DNA from: Dasyornis broadbenti
Taxonomy: Eukaryota; Chordata; Aves; Passeriformes; Dasyornithidae
Length of the DNA: 64,000 bases
Assembly (NCBI GenBank): GCA_013397935.1
Contig: VZRN01001126.1
Span: 127,481 to 191,480 of the forward strand
Direction: 5' to 3'
This document shows, one piece after another, positions 11,601 through 26,600 of the stretch (the stretch's first letter is position 1; every line of letters starts with the position of its first letter). The notes under the pieces were generated by a model. It was not told the DNA's origin. It did no database searches and saw only the letters and a list, made by a program, of their open reading frames with translations. The position numbers and the translations under genes are program-made.

Positions 11601-14600
11601 GCACTTTGTATTTTGTACTGCTTGGAGAAGGGAACCTGCTCTGAGGAGATGCATGAAGAAACCAGCAGCTGGATGAGTGCAGGGGGTTCATAGTATCACA
11701 GAATCTCTGAGGCTGGGATAGACCTCCAAGACCACCAAATCCAGCCTGTGCCCAGTCCCACCTTGTCACCAGCCCACAGCTCTGAGTGCCACATTCAGTC
11801 ATTCCTTGGATGCCTCCAGGGATGGGGTCTCCAAACCTCCCTGGGCAGTCCCTTCTAAGGCGTGATCACCCTTTCAGTGAAGAAATTCTTCCTGATGTCC
11901 AACCTGAGCCGCCCCTGGCATAGCTTGAGGCCATTTCCCCTTGTCCTGTCCCTACTCCCTGGGAGCAGAGCCCTCCCCAGCAGCTGCACCCTCATGTCAG
12001 GGACTTGCAGAGACCGAGAAGGTCCCCCCTGAGCCTCCTTTTCTCCAGGCTAAGCCCCATCAGCTCCCTCAGGTGTTCCTGGTGCTCTAGGTCTTTTCCC
12101 AGCTCTGCTCCCTTCTCTGCACATGCTCCAGCCCCTCAGTGTCCTCCCTGAAGTGATTGGCTCAAAACTGCCCCGAGGACTTGATGTGCCTCAGCAATGT
12201 CAGCACAGGGGACAGTCCGTGCCCTGGTTCTGCTGCCACGCCATGGCTGGGTCAGGCCAGGTGCCCTTGCCCATCTTGCCCACCTGAATGCACCTGAGCT
12301 GACGTTCAGCCACTGTTGACCAGCAGCACCAGGTCCTTTCCTGCTGGGCACTTTCCAGGGCTGATGTGCAGTGATGTAAACAAGGGTTTAACAGCTTGTA
12401 GCCCTTCTGGGAAGCAGCAAGGCTCATCTGTGACAGATAAGTCACACCTACTTGCAAATGTGCTCCCTGTTCTTACTGCTCCAGCAGTCCTCTGTCCTCC
12501 TTTCTGCAAGGGATAGAACTTCTCAGTCAAGGAGAGAAAAACCTGTGTGCTACGCTTCTTGGACAGTATGTGAAGACTGGACTTTGCTCCAGTGTTCTCA
12601 AAGCTATGTATGCTGAAAATCTAGGAGGAGATGATTGTGAAAGGGAGGTAGTTAATGCTTTAGATTACAGAACTTGCTGCTGGGAAGACAGACAAGATGG
12701 CAAATGCTGCCCCTTCTTCCCAGTTCAGAATTAATTTGAATCGGGATTGAAGATGCAGAAATTGTACCTGCTCAGGCAGAAACGCTGCATGCAAGAAGGT
12801 CTTTTATGTTTCTTTGTTAACTGATTTGAGACTGCAGTCTTAACAAATAGCTAATGAGATACTCAAATTTTTAAGTTTTAAGGAAGAAAGGAATTCCCTG
12901 CAAAATACAGACTTAATGGTATTTTCATAGTACCCTCTCCACATCCCTTTTGTTTTAGTTATTTTTTAAATTCGATAAAAGTCTCATCATAATAACCTTG
13001 TTCTTTTTCTGCTGTGGGTACAAAGACCAAGAACACTTGCCAGAGGAGCAGCTCTCTCAGATGGAGCTGCCAGATGAACTTTAACTGAACTTAAAGCAGA
13101 CCCAGATCTCTTTAAGAACTCAGAAGTAATTCAGTATGTTTGGGATTGCAGCAGACGTAGGAAATATCCTTGTCAGAAGCTCAAGCAGAAAATCTCCCTC
13201 ACTTCACAGCATGTGTCTTGGTTTGGTTGTGGGGTTAACTTTATTTTTTTTTCCTTTTTCCTATGGCAAATCTTAAGCTTTCCAGTGGAATCCAGCAGAC
13301 TTTTGGGAAGGTATCTTGAGGTTTGCCAAGATGATGGATCTTTATATTTCAGAGGGTGAGATCTGGATTTAGGATCCCTCTCTAAAATCTGGAAAAACCC
13401 CAAAGGATATCATTGTAGCTCCTTGATAAGTTACAAGCAAGGACATGCCTGCTCTGCAGCAAGCTCGTGTTCTGTAGGCAGTGTCCCATCTGATCCTTTC
13501 ATTGATTCCCACCCCAGCTGGGACAGAAGGAGCATTAATGTTTTTGTTTGTAAACAGATCTTAAACCTTTCACCGCTTCAAAATACTGCCAATGCTGAAG
13601 AATGCTCTTTGAATTCCAACATAATTGCTTAAAAATGATTTATCTGACAAAATACTTTTCTGCCCTCTCGGGTGAAAAGGCACTGAATGCCTGATAGCTG
13701 CCCTGCATGAAACAACCTGTTGTGCAAGTTCTCTGAATGAGGTAATTGTCCTCCCTGAGCAGAGCTGGGGTCTCAGCTGCAGCGCCTGCCTGAGAGGTGC
13801 TCGGAGCATCCCGCCAGCATTCTTCATGTCCAGGCTGCTGCTTGTACTGACCTTGCTTTAGACCAACTGGCACAGGTATTGTTACTGCGGTGCTGTGCTG
13901 ATGCCAGGCCCCCTGTTTGTAGGGGATTTAACCAACCAGGGAAGGCCGCATAAAAATGTGTTCATGTGGGAATCAGAATCAGGGAGTGATTGGGCTTGGA
14001 AGAGATCTCCAAGACCATCAAGTCAAGTCTGTGCCTGATCCCCACCTTTTCACCCAGCCCAAAGCACTGAGTGCCACCTCCTGTCATTCCTTAGACTTAC
14101 TGGAGGAGGTCCCTACCTTCAGGGGTGGGGACTCCCTGGGCAGCCCCTTCCAATACCTGATGACATTTTCTGTGAAGAAATTCCTCCTGATGTCCAACCT
14201 GACCCTTCTCTTGGGGCCGTTTCCTGACTCCCCCAGCTGCCCCCTCCTGTCAGGGAGTTGTGGAGAGTGAGAAGATCCCCCCTGAGCTTCCTTTTCTCCA
14301 GGCTGAACCTCCCCAGCTCCCTCAGCTGCTTCTCATGGGACTTGTCCTCCAGACCCTTCTCCACTTTTGTTCCCTTCCTTGGACATGCTCCAGCACCTCA
14401 GTGCCTTTTTTTTTTTAGTGAGAGGCCTAGAACTGGACACAGGATTGGAGGTGCCTCAGCAGTGCCAGCACAGGGGGTGGTCACTGTCCTGGTTCTGCTG
14501 CCACACTATTGCTGGTACAGAATTTTTTTGTACAGAATGTTAAGGGCCTGTGTTCATGTCACAGGCATTGCTTGGGATCTCAGCCAAAATCAGTGTCCAC

Positions 14601-17600
14601 GTGTGCTGCCTGTTCGAGCAAGGTTTAGGGTGTTCTCTGCTCTTAATGCTGCAAAGTCCAGAAACTTTGGATAAATTGTTGTGCGTGATAAGCTTGAGTC
14701 CTTGAACAGGAATTTGACTTCACTTCCAATTTTCTGCTGTGTTCAGGTGTAGTTAAACAACTACAGATAACTCTCTTCAGAACAGAACTTAAAGCATTCC
14801 TTTAAAAGCAGTGATGAAAGATGACTCTATGTAAAATCTTTAGTACTGCGCTTATTATAGTAACTTAAGCATTTTGTGGTAGGATGTTCAGCAACATGAA
14901 TATCATATGTCTAACACCTGTTCATGCTTCCTTTTGTGAGGGAGGATGTGTGGGAAAATATGTGTTATCTTATTTTAAACCTTTTCCAAGTACTACAAAT
15001 TCCATATTCTTACAAGGAAACTATGAAAAATGTTCCTTGTTTTGAACTTTTTCTTTTTTTTCCCCCCCTCTTTTTTTCCCTCTCCTTTTCCCTCTGTCCA
15101 TTTTTTTCTCTCCTTTTTTCTCTATTTTTTCCTCTTCATTTTTCTCTCATCATTATCTTTTTCTCTCCCTTTTTTCCTGTCTCTTTATTGTGTCCTCTTT
15201 TTTTCCTCTGTTCTTTCTCTCTTTTCTCTCTGTTTTTTTCTCCTCCTTTTCTCTCTTTTCCTTTTTTCCTTTAGCCTCCTTTTTCTCTCTCTCCTTTTCT
15301 GCCTCCTCTTTTTTCTCTCTCTCCTCTGCCCACCAGGATCATTAATAGCTCCATGGGTTCAGCCTCAGTCAGTGTTGTTGAACTACTCCAGCTGTTTTGG
15401 ACCTGATTGGTTCTCATGCTTTTTTTTCTTTTAGTTAATGAAAACCCAATTGCTCTTGACCCATTGGTGCTTTATGGGTTGCTCATGGTCTGGGAAGAAA
15501 GTGCCTTGGGAAGTGTGTTTTAATCTATCAGTGTGGAAGAGAAGCACTCTGCAGAAGAGACAGCAATGAATAACGTTTGAATTTAGAACTCTGTATAAAT
15601 AAAAATACTACTCCTTCACAGACACTAAAAATAGCATGGGGTGTGCATGTGCTTCAAAAATAAGATGTAAGGGACCTAGGCCTATCTATAGCTTCCAGGG
15701 ATTGTTTCTTGCAAAAGCCAGATGGGATGGAAGAATTTAATCTTTGATGAAGTAGCAGGACAAAAGCTCCCCTGAGGTCTGCAGGAGAACATCACACGGT
15801 TGAGCAAAGAAGGGATACTTGATTTCTTTGTAAGCTTTTGAAGGTGAAGACATGCTGGGTTTCAAAAGCCACTGAATCATAAGCTGTAGGAGTTCATGTA
15901 GTACTAGAAAATCATGTTGACATTTCATTAGGAGAGATCTCTGAAAATAAATGACAAGAGGAAATAAATTTCAACCAGCTACATTCAGTACCTTCTCCCT
16001 TCTAAAAAGTTGTTAATTCACAATAATTTTCAAAGGTTTACGGAAAAGGAGATATTTAATCAAATGCTTTTGTTTTTCTGAAGAAGAACATGAGTAAAAG
16101 AGGGTTAAATTGTTATGTTTGCGGAAGTATTCCAGAAAACAAAACAGGTAAATACCAGTGAAGTGATTTCTACTTTTTCAAGAAGGTGTAGGGGAAACAA
16201 AATCTTCAGTTCCATCCTCACTTAGTGAAAAAAACCAGGAGATGTTTCTTTGCTCTGACCTTTTCCATTTTTGCACTCAAGGATTGGCAGTTTGGAATTA
16301 CAGTGGAAAATCGAGACTGGCTAATTTTGAAGGTACAGAAAGCAGAGGAAGGGCAGGCTTTCAAACTTGCTGAAGCACACCGAGTTAGTTTTCTTGTATT
16401 CGTTCTTAAATGGGCAGTCACATGTCCTGAACAGTTTACTGTTTCTTGTCAATATTTATTTATCTGTTTATATACTTTATTCCCCTGGAAGGCAATGGTC
16501 CCCTTAAAAAGACTATTTTGGCAGTAGGAAAATGAGCTAGAAGTAAATACTTGGACTTCTTGGAATGCATTGGAGTGGTACCTTTGCAGAACCAGTGAGT
16601 AGAAAAATCTGGGCATTTAAGGCTTAGTTAGTTTGAAAATCTGAGCATTAGAGGCTTAGGTACTGGCATCGCAGTCTAACTACTTTTCACCTAGTCTTGA
16701 AATAATTTGAAATGCCCTGGTCATTCAGCAAAGCATTTTAAATCAACAGGAAAGAGAAACAGAGTGGTCAGCTATGGAACACAAATATTCTTTAATGAAT
16801 GCCAATATTGACCAAAGGAATCACTCGCTTATCTTTTGTGCTTTCTTTTTATTTCTTGTCTAGTATTTTTCATTCTTCTATTTAATTCTTTTCAAGAAAT
16901 TGCATTTTGCGTTCTTTTTGTAGTTCTTTAGTCATGTTGCACTGAATGGTTTCATTTCCAAATTACTGCTAATGTTTTCTATATAAAAAATATTTTAAAA
17001 CGTGCTTGGAAGTGTGATGGAACACACGTAGTAACTTTTTACCAGACAGACTTCATAGCAGGGCTCACCCAATGCGTTTGGGAAACCATTGCCCAGTTTT
17101 ATTGTCTATAAACAAAGGTCTGTAACTGTCTGAACAAGTGTCTTCACACGGGCTTGTTTCTATGGATTTGGAGAAGGTGTAATTTCTAAATTGTGTCCTG
17201 GAGATTCTCATACACAATGGCTATTAAATTTACACCAAGGGGATTAAGGAAAGATAGTTAATCTTTCCTCTCTTGCCACATCAGTGCCCCATGTATTTAT
17301 CTATGAAGGAGAAGGCATACTGTTTCCTTGGGGTGACCAAATACAGTAAATTACTATGCTGCAGATTTTTTTGAACAAGTCACTTACGTGCTGATTTACG
17401 TGGAATGAGTGAATAAGTGATTCTAAAGCTTGAATCATGCTACTTGTCATACAGAGTCATCATGAACTGTTAAGAGGTGACATTTCTCAATTTAGGTTCA
17501 CACTAGCTTTTCTTTTGAGGGAGAGGAAGAGGGAGAAAGCAGTTCCTGAGTGAACCCATGGTCCGCGGGGTTACTTCCCAAAAAGCAGCATGAAAGGAGC

Positions 17601-20600
17601 TTGCCTCAGTTGCTTGGAGGAAAAGAGAATTTAAAAATCTGCACTCCCATTTATTTTTGTATATGGGGTTTCCTTTTACTTACAGCTAGCATAATTAAAA
17701 TTATATGTGTATTACAGCTTAAATAAACCAGATGCTAACTTAAATAGACTTTTTAAAGACATAGGAATAAGGGATAGCCCTGACCTTAAGAGTTGCCAGT
17801 TTCCATGTATGATCTTTGCTTTGTCTGTTAAGATTTTCATATGGGAGATTGGTGCCAGTACTTTGCTGCCACTGTTAAACTAAAAACTATAATTACATTG
17901 TCAAAATAATATTTATAGTATTTTCAGGGAATAATTGTGGGACTGTGATGAATATATTATACTCATCAAACTTTTATGTAAACATAAGCATGAGTTTTTT
18001 ATTTGAGTTATTGGTGTTGTTTCTGGCCTTTGTGTTTTTCCAATCTGTAAAAACAATATTGGGATTTTCATGGTCTCTGTAGCATTTGCAGAGTATGTGC
18101 CCTAACAATCAGTTGATACACTATCTGGTAGGAGTAAACTGCTAGTTGCACTTGTATTGGGATTTCAGTTTCATGTTTCCATAACTTAAGAAAATCCTCT
18201 GTTTTTTTGAGTTTTACTATCCCCTAATTACTGTAACTCAGAGCATTTTACTACTTTACCAGACAGGAAAGTTTTAAATAATTGGTTTGGTCTTTTGTAC
18301 CATTTGTTCAGTGGGGTTTTTTTTTGTTGTTGTTGTTGTTTTTTGGGGTGGTTTTTTTTTGTTTGTTTGGTTTGGTTTGGGTTTTTTTGGGGTTTTTTTG
18401 TTTGTTTGTTTTTTGTTGTTGTTCTTCCTTTGTGTTTAGCTCCTTTTTAAAAAAATTCAATTTTTAAATGAGTCTGCATTCCTCTTAAAAGTGCACGTGA
18501 GCATCTCCCAGAAACATCTATGGTAAGAAGCAGTTATGAGGTTTTCTAGCAGTAGGCAGTTTTCCCTTGGCTGGTTAAAGGTGCAGGCAGGACTTGCTGC
18601 TGGGCAGTGGGAAGTTACCAGATGAACACGTGCTCCAGTCCTGCCCTATACTGCAGTTTTAACTGTACAGCTGTGCTGTCTCTGCTGTGTTCTGGTGAAT
18701 ATTGCCACAGATTTTTAATGAACTGTCTTCAGAACACCTACAGCAAGGGTTCCAGCTGTGCAGCTCCATGCTCCCAAAGCATGTCAACCTGATGCAACCT
18801 CCTGTGGGTAAGGACGTTCTCTTGGTCCTCATAGTTTGGTCCAAAATTCATTAAACGCTGCGGAAAGCCTCTGATTTGGGTGGGTCTTGGTTCAGGTCAT
18901 TGTTCCAAGGCTTTGTGCTTTGGGCTTTTTGCAGAAACTCCAAAAAAGGGAGCCAGCCTTCACACCACTTCCAGCTGTCTGCAGAAGGAAAAGAGCAAAA
19001 CCTGGACCGAGAGCAGTCGAACTGATTAGTCCTGAGATAAGCAAATACAGAATTCTCTTTAGCTCTTGTGCATGTAGTACTGGCCCTGCCTGCAGTGGTT
19101 AACTCTTGCTCCATTCCCTGGGAGCCACACACTTCGGATCTTGCACAGTGTGCACCGGCACAGCTCCCTGTGCCCGGCAGGTGTGGGGTATTTGTGTATA
19201 TTCGTGTGATATGGCAGGAACTGGGATTTTGAGTAAATGCCAGGGTTACCAGTGTTTTCAACTTGACATGTTTGTGTAGACTTGGCTGTGACTTCTGGTG
19301 TTAATATGGGAACTTGACACATGCCTTTATTTTTTAATTTTATAACATTTGGATTGGAGTGGGGTTTGATAGAGTTTATATCCATTGAAGAAGGGCATTA
19401 TAGGATCCATTATAGGATCCATTGTAGGACCAGGGACTCTACTTAAATGCAGTACTCTCTTATCTTAATAGCAAAAAAAAAAAAAAATAGAGGGAGTGGG
19501 GCTTCCAACTTCCAACAGGGCTTGGATCTTCATTATTACAGGCAACTGTAGCTGTAGGCTCTTGTGTCCAAATATAGTAAGCTCCAGTTTGCTGTGTTTA
19601 TCCTTTGTAAGTCCCATGGAAGACTCTCCTCTCATTTTAAGACCTTTTCCTAGCTCTGGTCTAAATGTCCTACTGTTTGAATGCTGTAGTTCGTGGTCGT
19701 GGGGTTTTTTCCTGCCATGGGCTTGATTCTGTCCATGAGTCTTGTTGCTTCTGCAAGTCTGGTCTGACTGATTTAGAATCACAGAATGGCCTGGGTTGGA
19801 AGGGGCATTAAAGATCAGCTTGTTCCAGCCCCGTGCCGTGGGCAGGGACACCTTCCACCATCCCAGGTTGCTCCAAGCCCCATCCAACCTGGCCTTGGAC
19901 ACTTCCAGGGATGGGGCAGCCACAGCTGCTCTGGGCAACCTGTGCTGGGGTCTATCCATCCTCACAGGGAAGAATTTCTCTCTAATATCCCATCAAACCC
20001 TGCGCTCTCACAGTGGGAAGCCATTCCCCATTGTCCTGTCTGTCCAGGCTCTTGTAAATAGTCTCTCTCCGTTTCAGCTTTGCTGGAGTGAATGGTTTTA
20101 TTTACTGTGTAGTGTGAGTATAAAAGTGTTTTATTGCAGCAGATTGTCGAGGTACAATTTGAACTACAGACCAAATCCTGCCTAATGAGGTTCACCTGTC
20201 AGGTACTGACCACACGGATGGCATTGGAAGCAGACTTTGTAATACTGATTAAAAAGCTGGTGCTTTTCAGCAGTTTGATACTTTTTGTAGTGATGATCAA
20301 ACTGTCTTTCCTGTGGTACTTATGGAAAGATGTTTTGATTGCTGTACTGAGAGGCAGAGGCTGTGACTGTCTCAGTGTCAGTGTAAATCATTTTACTCCT
20401 TCTAGGAGAGAGAGAGAGTAACCTGAAGAGATACCCCTAAGTCAGAGCAATTAGTAGGTCAGTGGGCTGCCCTGTGCACTCCCCTGGTCTCATTTGCTGG
20501 TACAGCTTTTAGACAGTGTGTAGAGCTGGTTTGTTTTTTTCCTGCTCCTGCAATTTGGAGGCTTTCTAGTACAGCCTGCCAAGATGTTGCTGATTTATGC

Positions 20601-23600
20601 CACATGCATAGTGGTTTTATAATGTGGACTGGTATCCACTTGGAGCACAAAGGAAATAGGAGTTTGCTGATGTCTGTTTAATTAGAATGGTTTCTGGTTA
20701 CTTTGGTTGAGGTTTGAAATGAACAGTAATGCCTATATTTCTGTGGATCTCTAAATACAGTGTTTTGTCTTTTCCTTCCTTCCTTTCTTGTTCTTTAGTG
20801 TCCTCTACCCTACCCCAGCAAATAATGTCAGCAAGATTCATAACGAGGCAGGTTTCTGTTGTACACAAATATGTGTGAATCAAACCTTGCAGAAACATCC
20901 TAGATTTAAGATGGTTGCCATATTTTTTTGCAGCAGAAACATGAGGATCTCAAGATAAAGGTGAGAAAAATGGGGCAAACAAACCATTTAATTTCAGAGA
21001 GCTTCCTAAAGACAGAGCATTATAAATTTAATGGAGGGAGAAGAAGCTTAACCTTTTTCACATGTACTGAGAGGAAATATCCCTTCTAAAGAGCCTCCCA
21101 CAGAAGCCTGAGGGGGCTAAAGTTCTTCCTCCAGGGAAAGTGAAAATGGAAGGGGGATGGAAAGAAGCTAGAGGAAGATCTAGGCAGAGCGAACTATGGG
21201 AGGCATCTGTTGCCTGTTGGGATAAAAATCTAAGTGATTATAATTATGTAGGAGTTAATCATGTCATTCTCTCAAGCTTTTGATTATCACTGCCACAGCA
21301 CAACTTCCAGACTCTCCAGTTACTGTAGCATTGTTCTGGTGGAAAAGAGGGAGTTACCTAAACGTGGCTTTCCGGACACAAAGCTTACAAGACTTTTGTT
21401 TCCCATTCTGCAGCATCCTTTTTAGCTAGCAGTTTTGGGCTTGGCGGGAAGTGTGTCTTTCCTTCACTTTTTGTTCAGAATTGTAGGGAATATTGCCAAG
21501 TTACGTGATTTGTAGAGACATCGAGTAAGTTTGTGAGAGACATCAAGTTCTTTCCCTTACTTCCATTGTCTGAGCATATACCATGTGTTGTACAAAATGG
21601 ACCATAACATGGCAGTGAGAAGAGGTAAGCTGCCTTCACAGGTATGAAAATAAATGGTAATGCCCAAAAAAGGTTGATGCTAAAACTGTTGCTGTACATT
21701 AATGTGGATATGCAAGTAAAAATACTAAATATAAGTTTGCTTGTAATTCTGTATTCCGAAAGGACAGTGGTCCATTTATTAGCCAGATACAGAATATAAA
21801 TGGTACAAGGAAGTGGGAGGAAGTCTGATATTCTTTCCACAGACTTACAGAAAAAGATCACCCAGCTTTTTTGAGGGGAAATGTAAGCACTTCAGTGGAA
21901 ATTTTGGATTAAATGAAACATCCACAGTATGCTATCAAAAGTAATTGGAGAAATTTGTTCATAGTCTTGGTTAGTACTTTGTGTGTTAATGATTTTCTTC
22001 TTTTTTTTTTTTTCCAGACCTGTACAAGTTATCATGTAGGAGGAGTGTGTCACACGGTCAGACACCAGTAATAATGCATAGTGGGTGGCCAGGCCTTCTT
22101 ATTTTTTCTTGGTTTCCTGTCATGGTTTAAGCCCAGTTTGAGATTCCCCAGTACTTCAAACTTGCCGATTTCGCTGCCGCAGGATTTTTAAAGAGACGTT
22201 GCCTGTTAGATTTAGGCTCAGCTTTTAGGCTGATTAAGGAACAAGATTTTATGTCCTAATGTGTGCAGGAAGTTAATAAAGGTAGTTCCCAGGTCTGCAA
22301 GCACTTAGAAATGTGTTATTTCACATAGAGTAATCTCAGGCATGTGTTTTTGCTACTTGTGGGGATGTAACAGGATTACCATTTCATATGCCTTTAGATT
22401 TCAGTAGATCATTCGTTAAAGAAATAAGCACACTTATGTTTACTTTCTAAAAATGAGACAATGCAATTAAAATAACAGGAGATAAAGAAAATAGTTCTAG
22501 TACTGTATTTAATAAACCTTGTTAGTGCTGTATGAATCAGAGTTGGTTTGAACCTGATCTCATTAGAGGTCTGTCAAACTGACTCTTTTCCTAGTAAATG
22601 CATAAGTAAGTTTTTTTTTTTTTTAATCTCCCATTATGAGACCTCATTGGACCTTAATTTGCATCAGAGGCTAATTTGATGTGTGGTCTGGTGGTTTGTT
22701 CCAGCTCCCTTCTAATTGATTTGTAACTCCACATTTTTAATAGTGTGGTGAGGATTTTACTTGCCTTTAAGTCAAATTCTCCTTTTAAGTCAGAACAAAG
22801 TGTTATATTTTGCCTAGATGTTTATCTTCCAAGAACACAAGGGTTGTCCAGTCAGTGTACATAATGTTCTGTTAAAATTAGAGTTGGCCCTTGTGAAGGG
22901 AAAGAAAAAAAAATTAAGAATGTGACTTTGTTTCGGAGGTGGATGAGATGGGGGGAGGGGGAGCAGAAACTTATTAAACTCCATATTATTGGTATTCCAC
23001 AGATGGTAAAAATGGGTTACTAGTCTGCACTTCAGCAAGTGTAGTAAGACCAAGGTGGAAATATAATAGGTAGCTAGACATTAATTTTATTTACAGCAAT
23101 AAAATACTGAGCACTGTTTTAATAACATTAAATGACAGAGCCCATATATGTACTGTACATTCAATTTGAGTAGTCTAGACAGACTGTTTTCCAAGGAAAA
23201 TACATTTTCATCAGTATTTGTGGTATGATTCATGGTGGTGAAGAGGCAAATAACTCTTTATGACTGGAAGTTGCTTTAACTTGCAGCCACAAGGAAACAA
23301 GTCAATCACCGGATGACAGTGGTGGAAACTCACATTTTATAGTAATAGAGGTCTACACCTTATGCTGAGTTGGAAGTTTTATTTTTCCAGGACTGGCAGC
23401 CTATCACAAAGCATTCTGCCATTGTTTACAAACAGCCAGAGCTGCTCTGTCTGATAGCTCACAGCCCACAGTTTAGATTTGCAAAGCTCACAGGTGACTC
23501 TAAAAGCGTGCAAGGTCTGGGGAGCCTGAGATGTGGTCCCAGGACCTGTTAGGTTTGGTATCTTCCCCAGTGCACCGGGGGCTCTCCAGCTCTGTCTGTC

Positions 23601-26600
23601 CTGCATGTTACTGGTTAGAGCATTAAGAGAGATGCGAGTTTGTAAGCCTTATGTTTGCAGTCTGACAAGCAATGTTGCACAGCTTCAGATGTGCTCTGGT
23701 TGGATCTGTTTTATATCTCTATTTGTTTTACAACTCCAATAAAGGCAGGGGGTTGTACTTAGAACTACCACTGTGTTGTCTGCCCCAAATAAAAAGAATG
23801 GACTTCTCTTAGGACTGTTTTAAGCCTCTACAGTTGCTGTCAAGGTTTTTTGAAGTGATTGCTGAGTGCATTCATGGGCTCCTGTTCTAAGCATGCAGAA
23901 CAGAAGGAAACAAGGTATTGAATTTTAAAATTCTAAGAATAAAATTCTAATTGTCCTAAGAACTTCAGGGATTTAAATTTTCATCTAATACATAATCTGA
24001 TTTTGCAAATGGCATTGTGTAAAATTATGTCTTTCTGGGGACTGGAGCATCTCTTAAAAGGAAAAGCTGAAGGAGCTGGGGCTGCTCAGCCTCCAGAGGA
24101 GCCCCAGCTGAGAGGGCCCTCAGCCCTGGGTGTCCCTGGCTGCAGGGAGGGCTCTGAGCAGGGCCCGGGCTCTGCTCCAGGGGCCTAGCCATGGCACCAG
24201 AGGAACGGGCAGGGACTGAGCCCAGGGAGTTCCACCTGGACATGAGGCAGAACTTCTGTCCTGGACAGTGCCCAGCCCTGAACAGATTGTCCAGGGAGGG
24301 TGTGGAGTCTCCTCACTGGGGATATTCCAGACCCATGTGGACACAATCCTGTGCCGTGTGCTCTGGGATGGCCCTGCTGGAGCAGGGAGATGGCACCAGA
24401 TGAGCCCCTGTGGTCCTTTAGACCATGTAATGTAATTGTTAAGTGATATAATGTCAATATAATAATTAAATGAAAAGCATGCTAGGGCCTGGCTCAGTTG
24501 TTCGGTGATAATAAGGGACTGAAAGGAGCAAAGGGAGCTGCCGTCTTGAAGGTACTGAACTGCTGGAGTGTATTCATCCTCAGACAGGGCCATCAAGTAT
24601 CAGCTGCCTCACCTTTGTCATAGGTGACCTTGAGCGACTAAATATTCAGATTACATGTAGACAAACATTCAGGTACCAGAATTCATTAAGTAAAGAGTCA
24701 GTGTTTCCTCTTACCCTTTGCCCTGTTGTATAATGAGGTTATTTTTGTGGAACCTGGAAAAGTCTTCTTAAGCCGTTGCAGACTGATTGTGAAAGCAATA
24801 CATGATCTGTGTATTTGCTAAAGAACACCAGCTTTTACAGAAACTATTGAAATCTTGGTGAGGGGAAGTCTCTTCAGCTCCAGGCTTGATCTGTGTATCT
24901 GAAGTTGCATCTTAGTACGTGCAATTTCACGGTGGTTGACTATCAGGTTAAAAATAGTCCTCTTGACCACACACAGAGTAACCTTTTTTAAGGTAAAATT
25001 TAGCCATGCCACTAGCTACAGAACTGTTTAAGACAATTGTTTCTAGCTTTGTAAAGGTTTGTATACAGGGGATAAGTGGAATTGTCTTGTCTTTTCTTTC
25101 CCCCCTTTTTTCCTCCTTTTCCCCTCCCGCTTTCAGAAAGCACGTGGCTTATTAAGTGGATGGCAAAATGGAAGTCCATCTTTATCAGCTTCTATATTTT
25201 CTTGCTTTTGCTGTAAGGACGTGGAAAAGCCATGGAAGGAATTGGCCTCAAATAGTGCCAGGGGGTGTTCAGATTAGATACCAGAAAATTTCATCATGGA
25301 AATGGTGGTCAGACATTAGAATGGGCTGCCCAGGGAGGTAGTGGAGTCACCATCCCTGGAAGTGTTCACAAAAGGTGTGAATGTGGTACTTAAGAACATG
25401 GTTTAGTGGTCAACGTGATGGTGCAGGGTTGACGGTTGGACTTCATGATCTTACAGGTCTTTCCCAAGCTTAATAATTCTAGTGTTCTGTGATTTTATGA
25501 TGAAGAAATTCTTACAGAGGAGAAAAGCAGTGTCTGTATTGATACGGATTTCCAATCATACTTCAATCATATTTTGCAGTAGTCAAATCCATTCGAGGTA
25601 AAACAAAAAAAAGAAAAACACGGAAATTGAATGCTAAGAAAAGACTTCCACAGTAGGAAATGCAATATTTCCCTTTTATTGTAACATTTGCATTTTTTAA
25701 CACGTGCACACCTTGCTGTGAATTAACAGCTCTAGTTGGATTTTTGGGGAGTTTCTTATTTAAAGCATAAATACCACAGCATAGATTTGCAATGCTTGTA
25801 TCAAAACCCCCTGTCCCTTGGTAGCTTGGTGCTAGGCCTAGTACATTTTATCTGGAGTCATATTTGGAGAGAAGCACTGCATGAGACATTTGTGTATTCC
25901 AAGACCACCACCTGTTGAGTTCTGGGGGAGATCTTTGGGTTTTTTAAACACAACCATAGAGATGCTGCTGTGATGTGGTTCAGAGAACATGCTGTGATGA
26001 GCTGCTCTAGGGCGTGGTGTGATGACTTTTTGTGCCGTTTGTGCCTCTTTGTCTGTGCCTTTCCATCCATGACTGCTGGACATGGTGTGTGACCTGGGCC
26101 CTGGGCTTTGCTCAGCTGCCTCAGGTGCTCATTTCTGTTTGTAGGATCAAATCTTTTGAATTGCTGAGATTCATCATGTGAGATTACTTGTATGGCAAAT
26201 GGTTGCATTATCAGGACATCTTCTTTCTCTGCCTAGTTGGGAATAGATGCAGTAGCTTTTGTCTTACAGATTATCTACTTGCCCATACATTGATTTGTGT
26301 CCTCTAACCAAAAGAAAAATCTTAACTCTTACTGATAAGAACAAGCACTTAGTGATGAAACTGGTTTTTTCCATGGATGCATCCGCAGAATTGTCACCTA
26401 TTCCTGTATCCTCCTTGCTTATTCAGGGCATCACTGTTGGACAAGGGCGGTATTGGTTGCTTTCACAAATATTGAGATCCCATTGTGTGATTAATGAAGA
26501 ATTCGTAGCTGTTTATTACTGTACTGTAACCTTGTTAGTGGCATTTCCTCTATGTTACAGTAAGAATGGTAACTTAAAAGATTTTGAACCTTTTTCCTTG

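Noticed and set aside
14924..15434. Long F/L/S-rich open frames suggesting a membrane protein
   Set aside because: They are translations of a T/C low-complexity tract.
22120..22290. Sequence tgtcatggtttaagcccag as the start of another LTR
   Set aside because: Only a short stretch resembles LTR ends; no further homologous body, poly(A) signal or duplication could be found.
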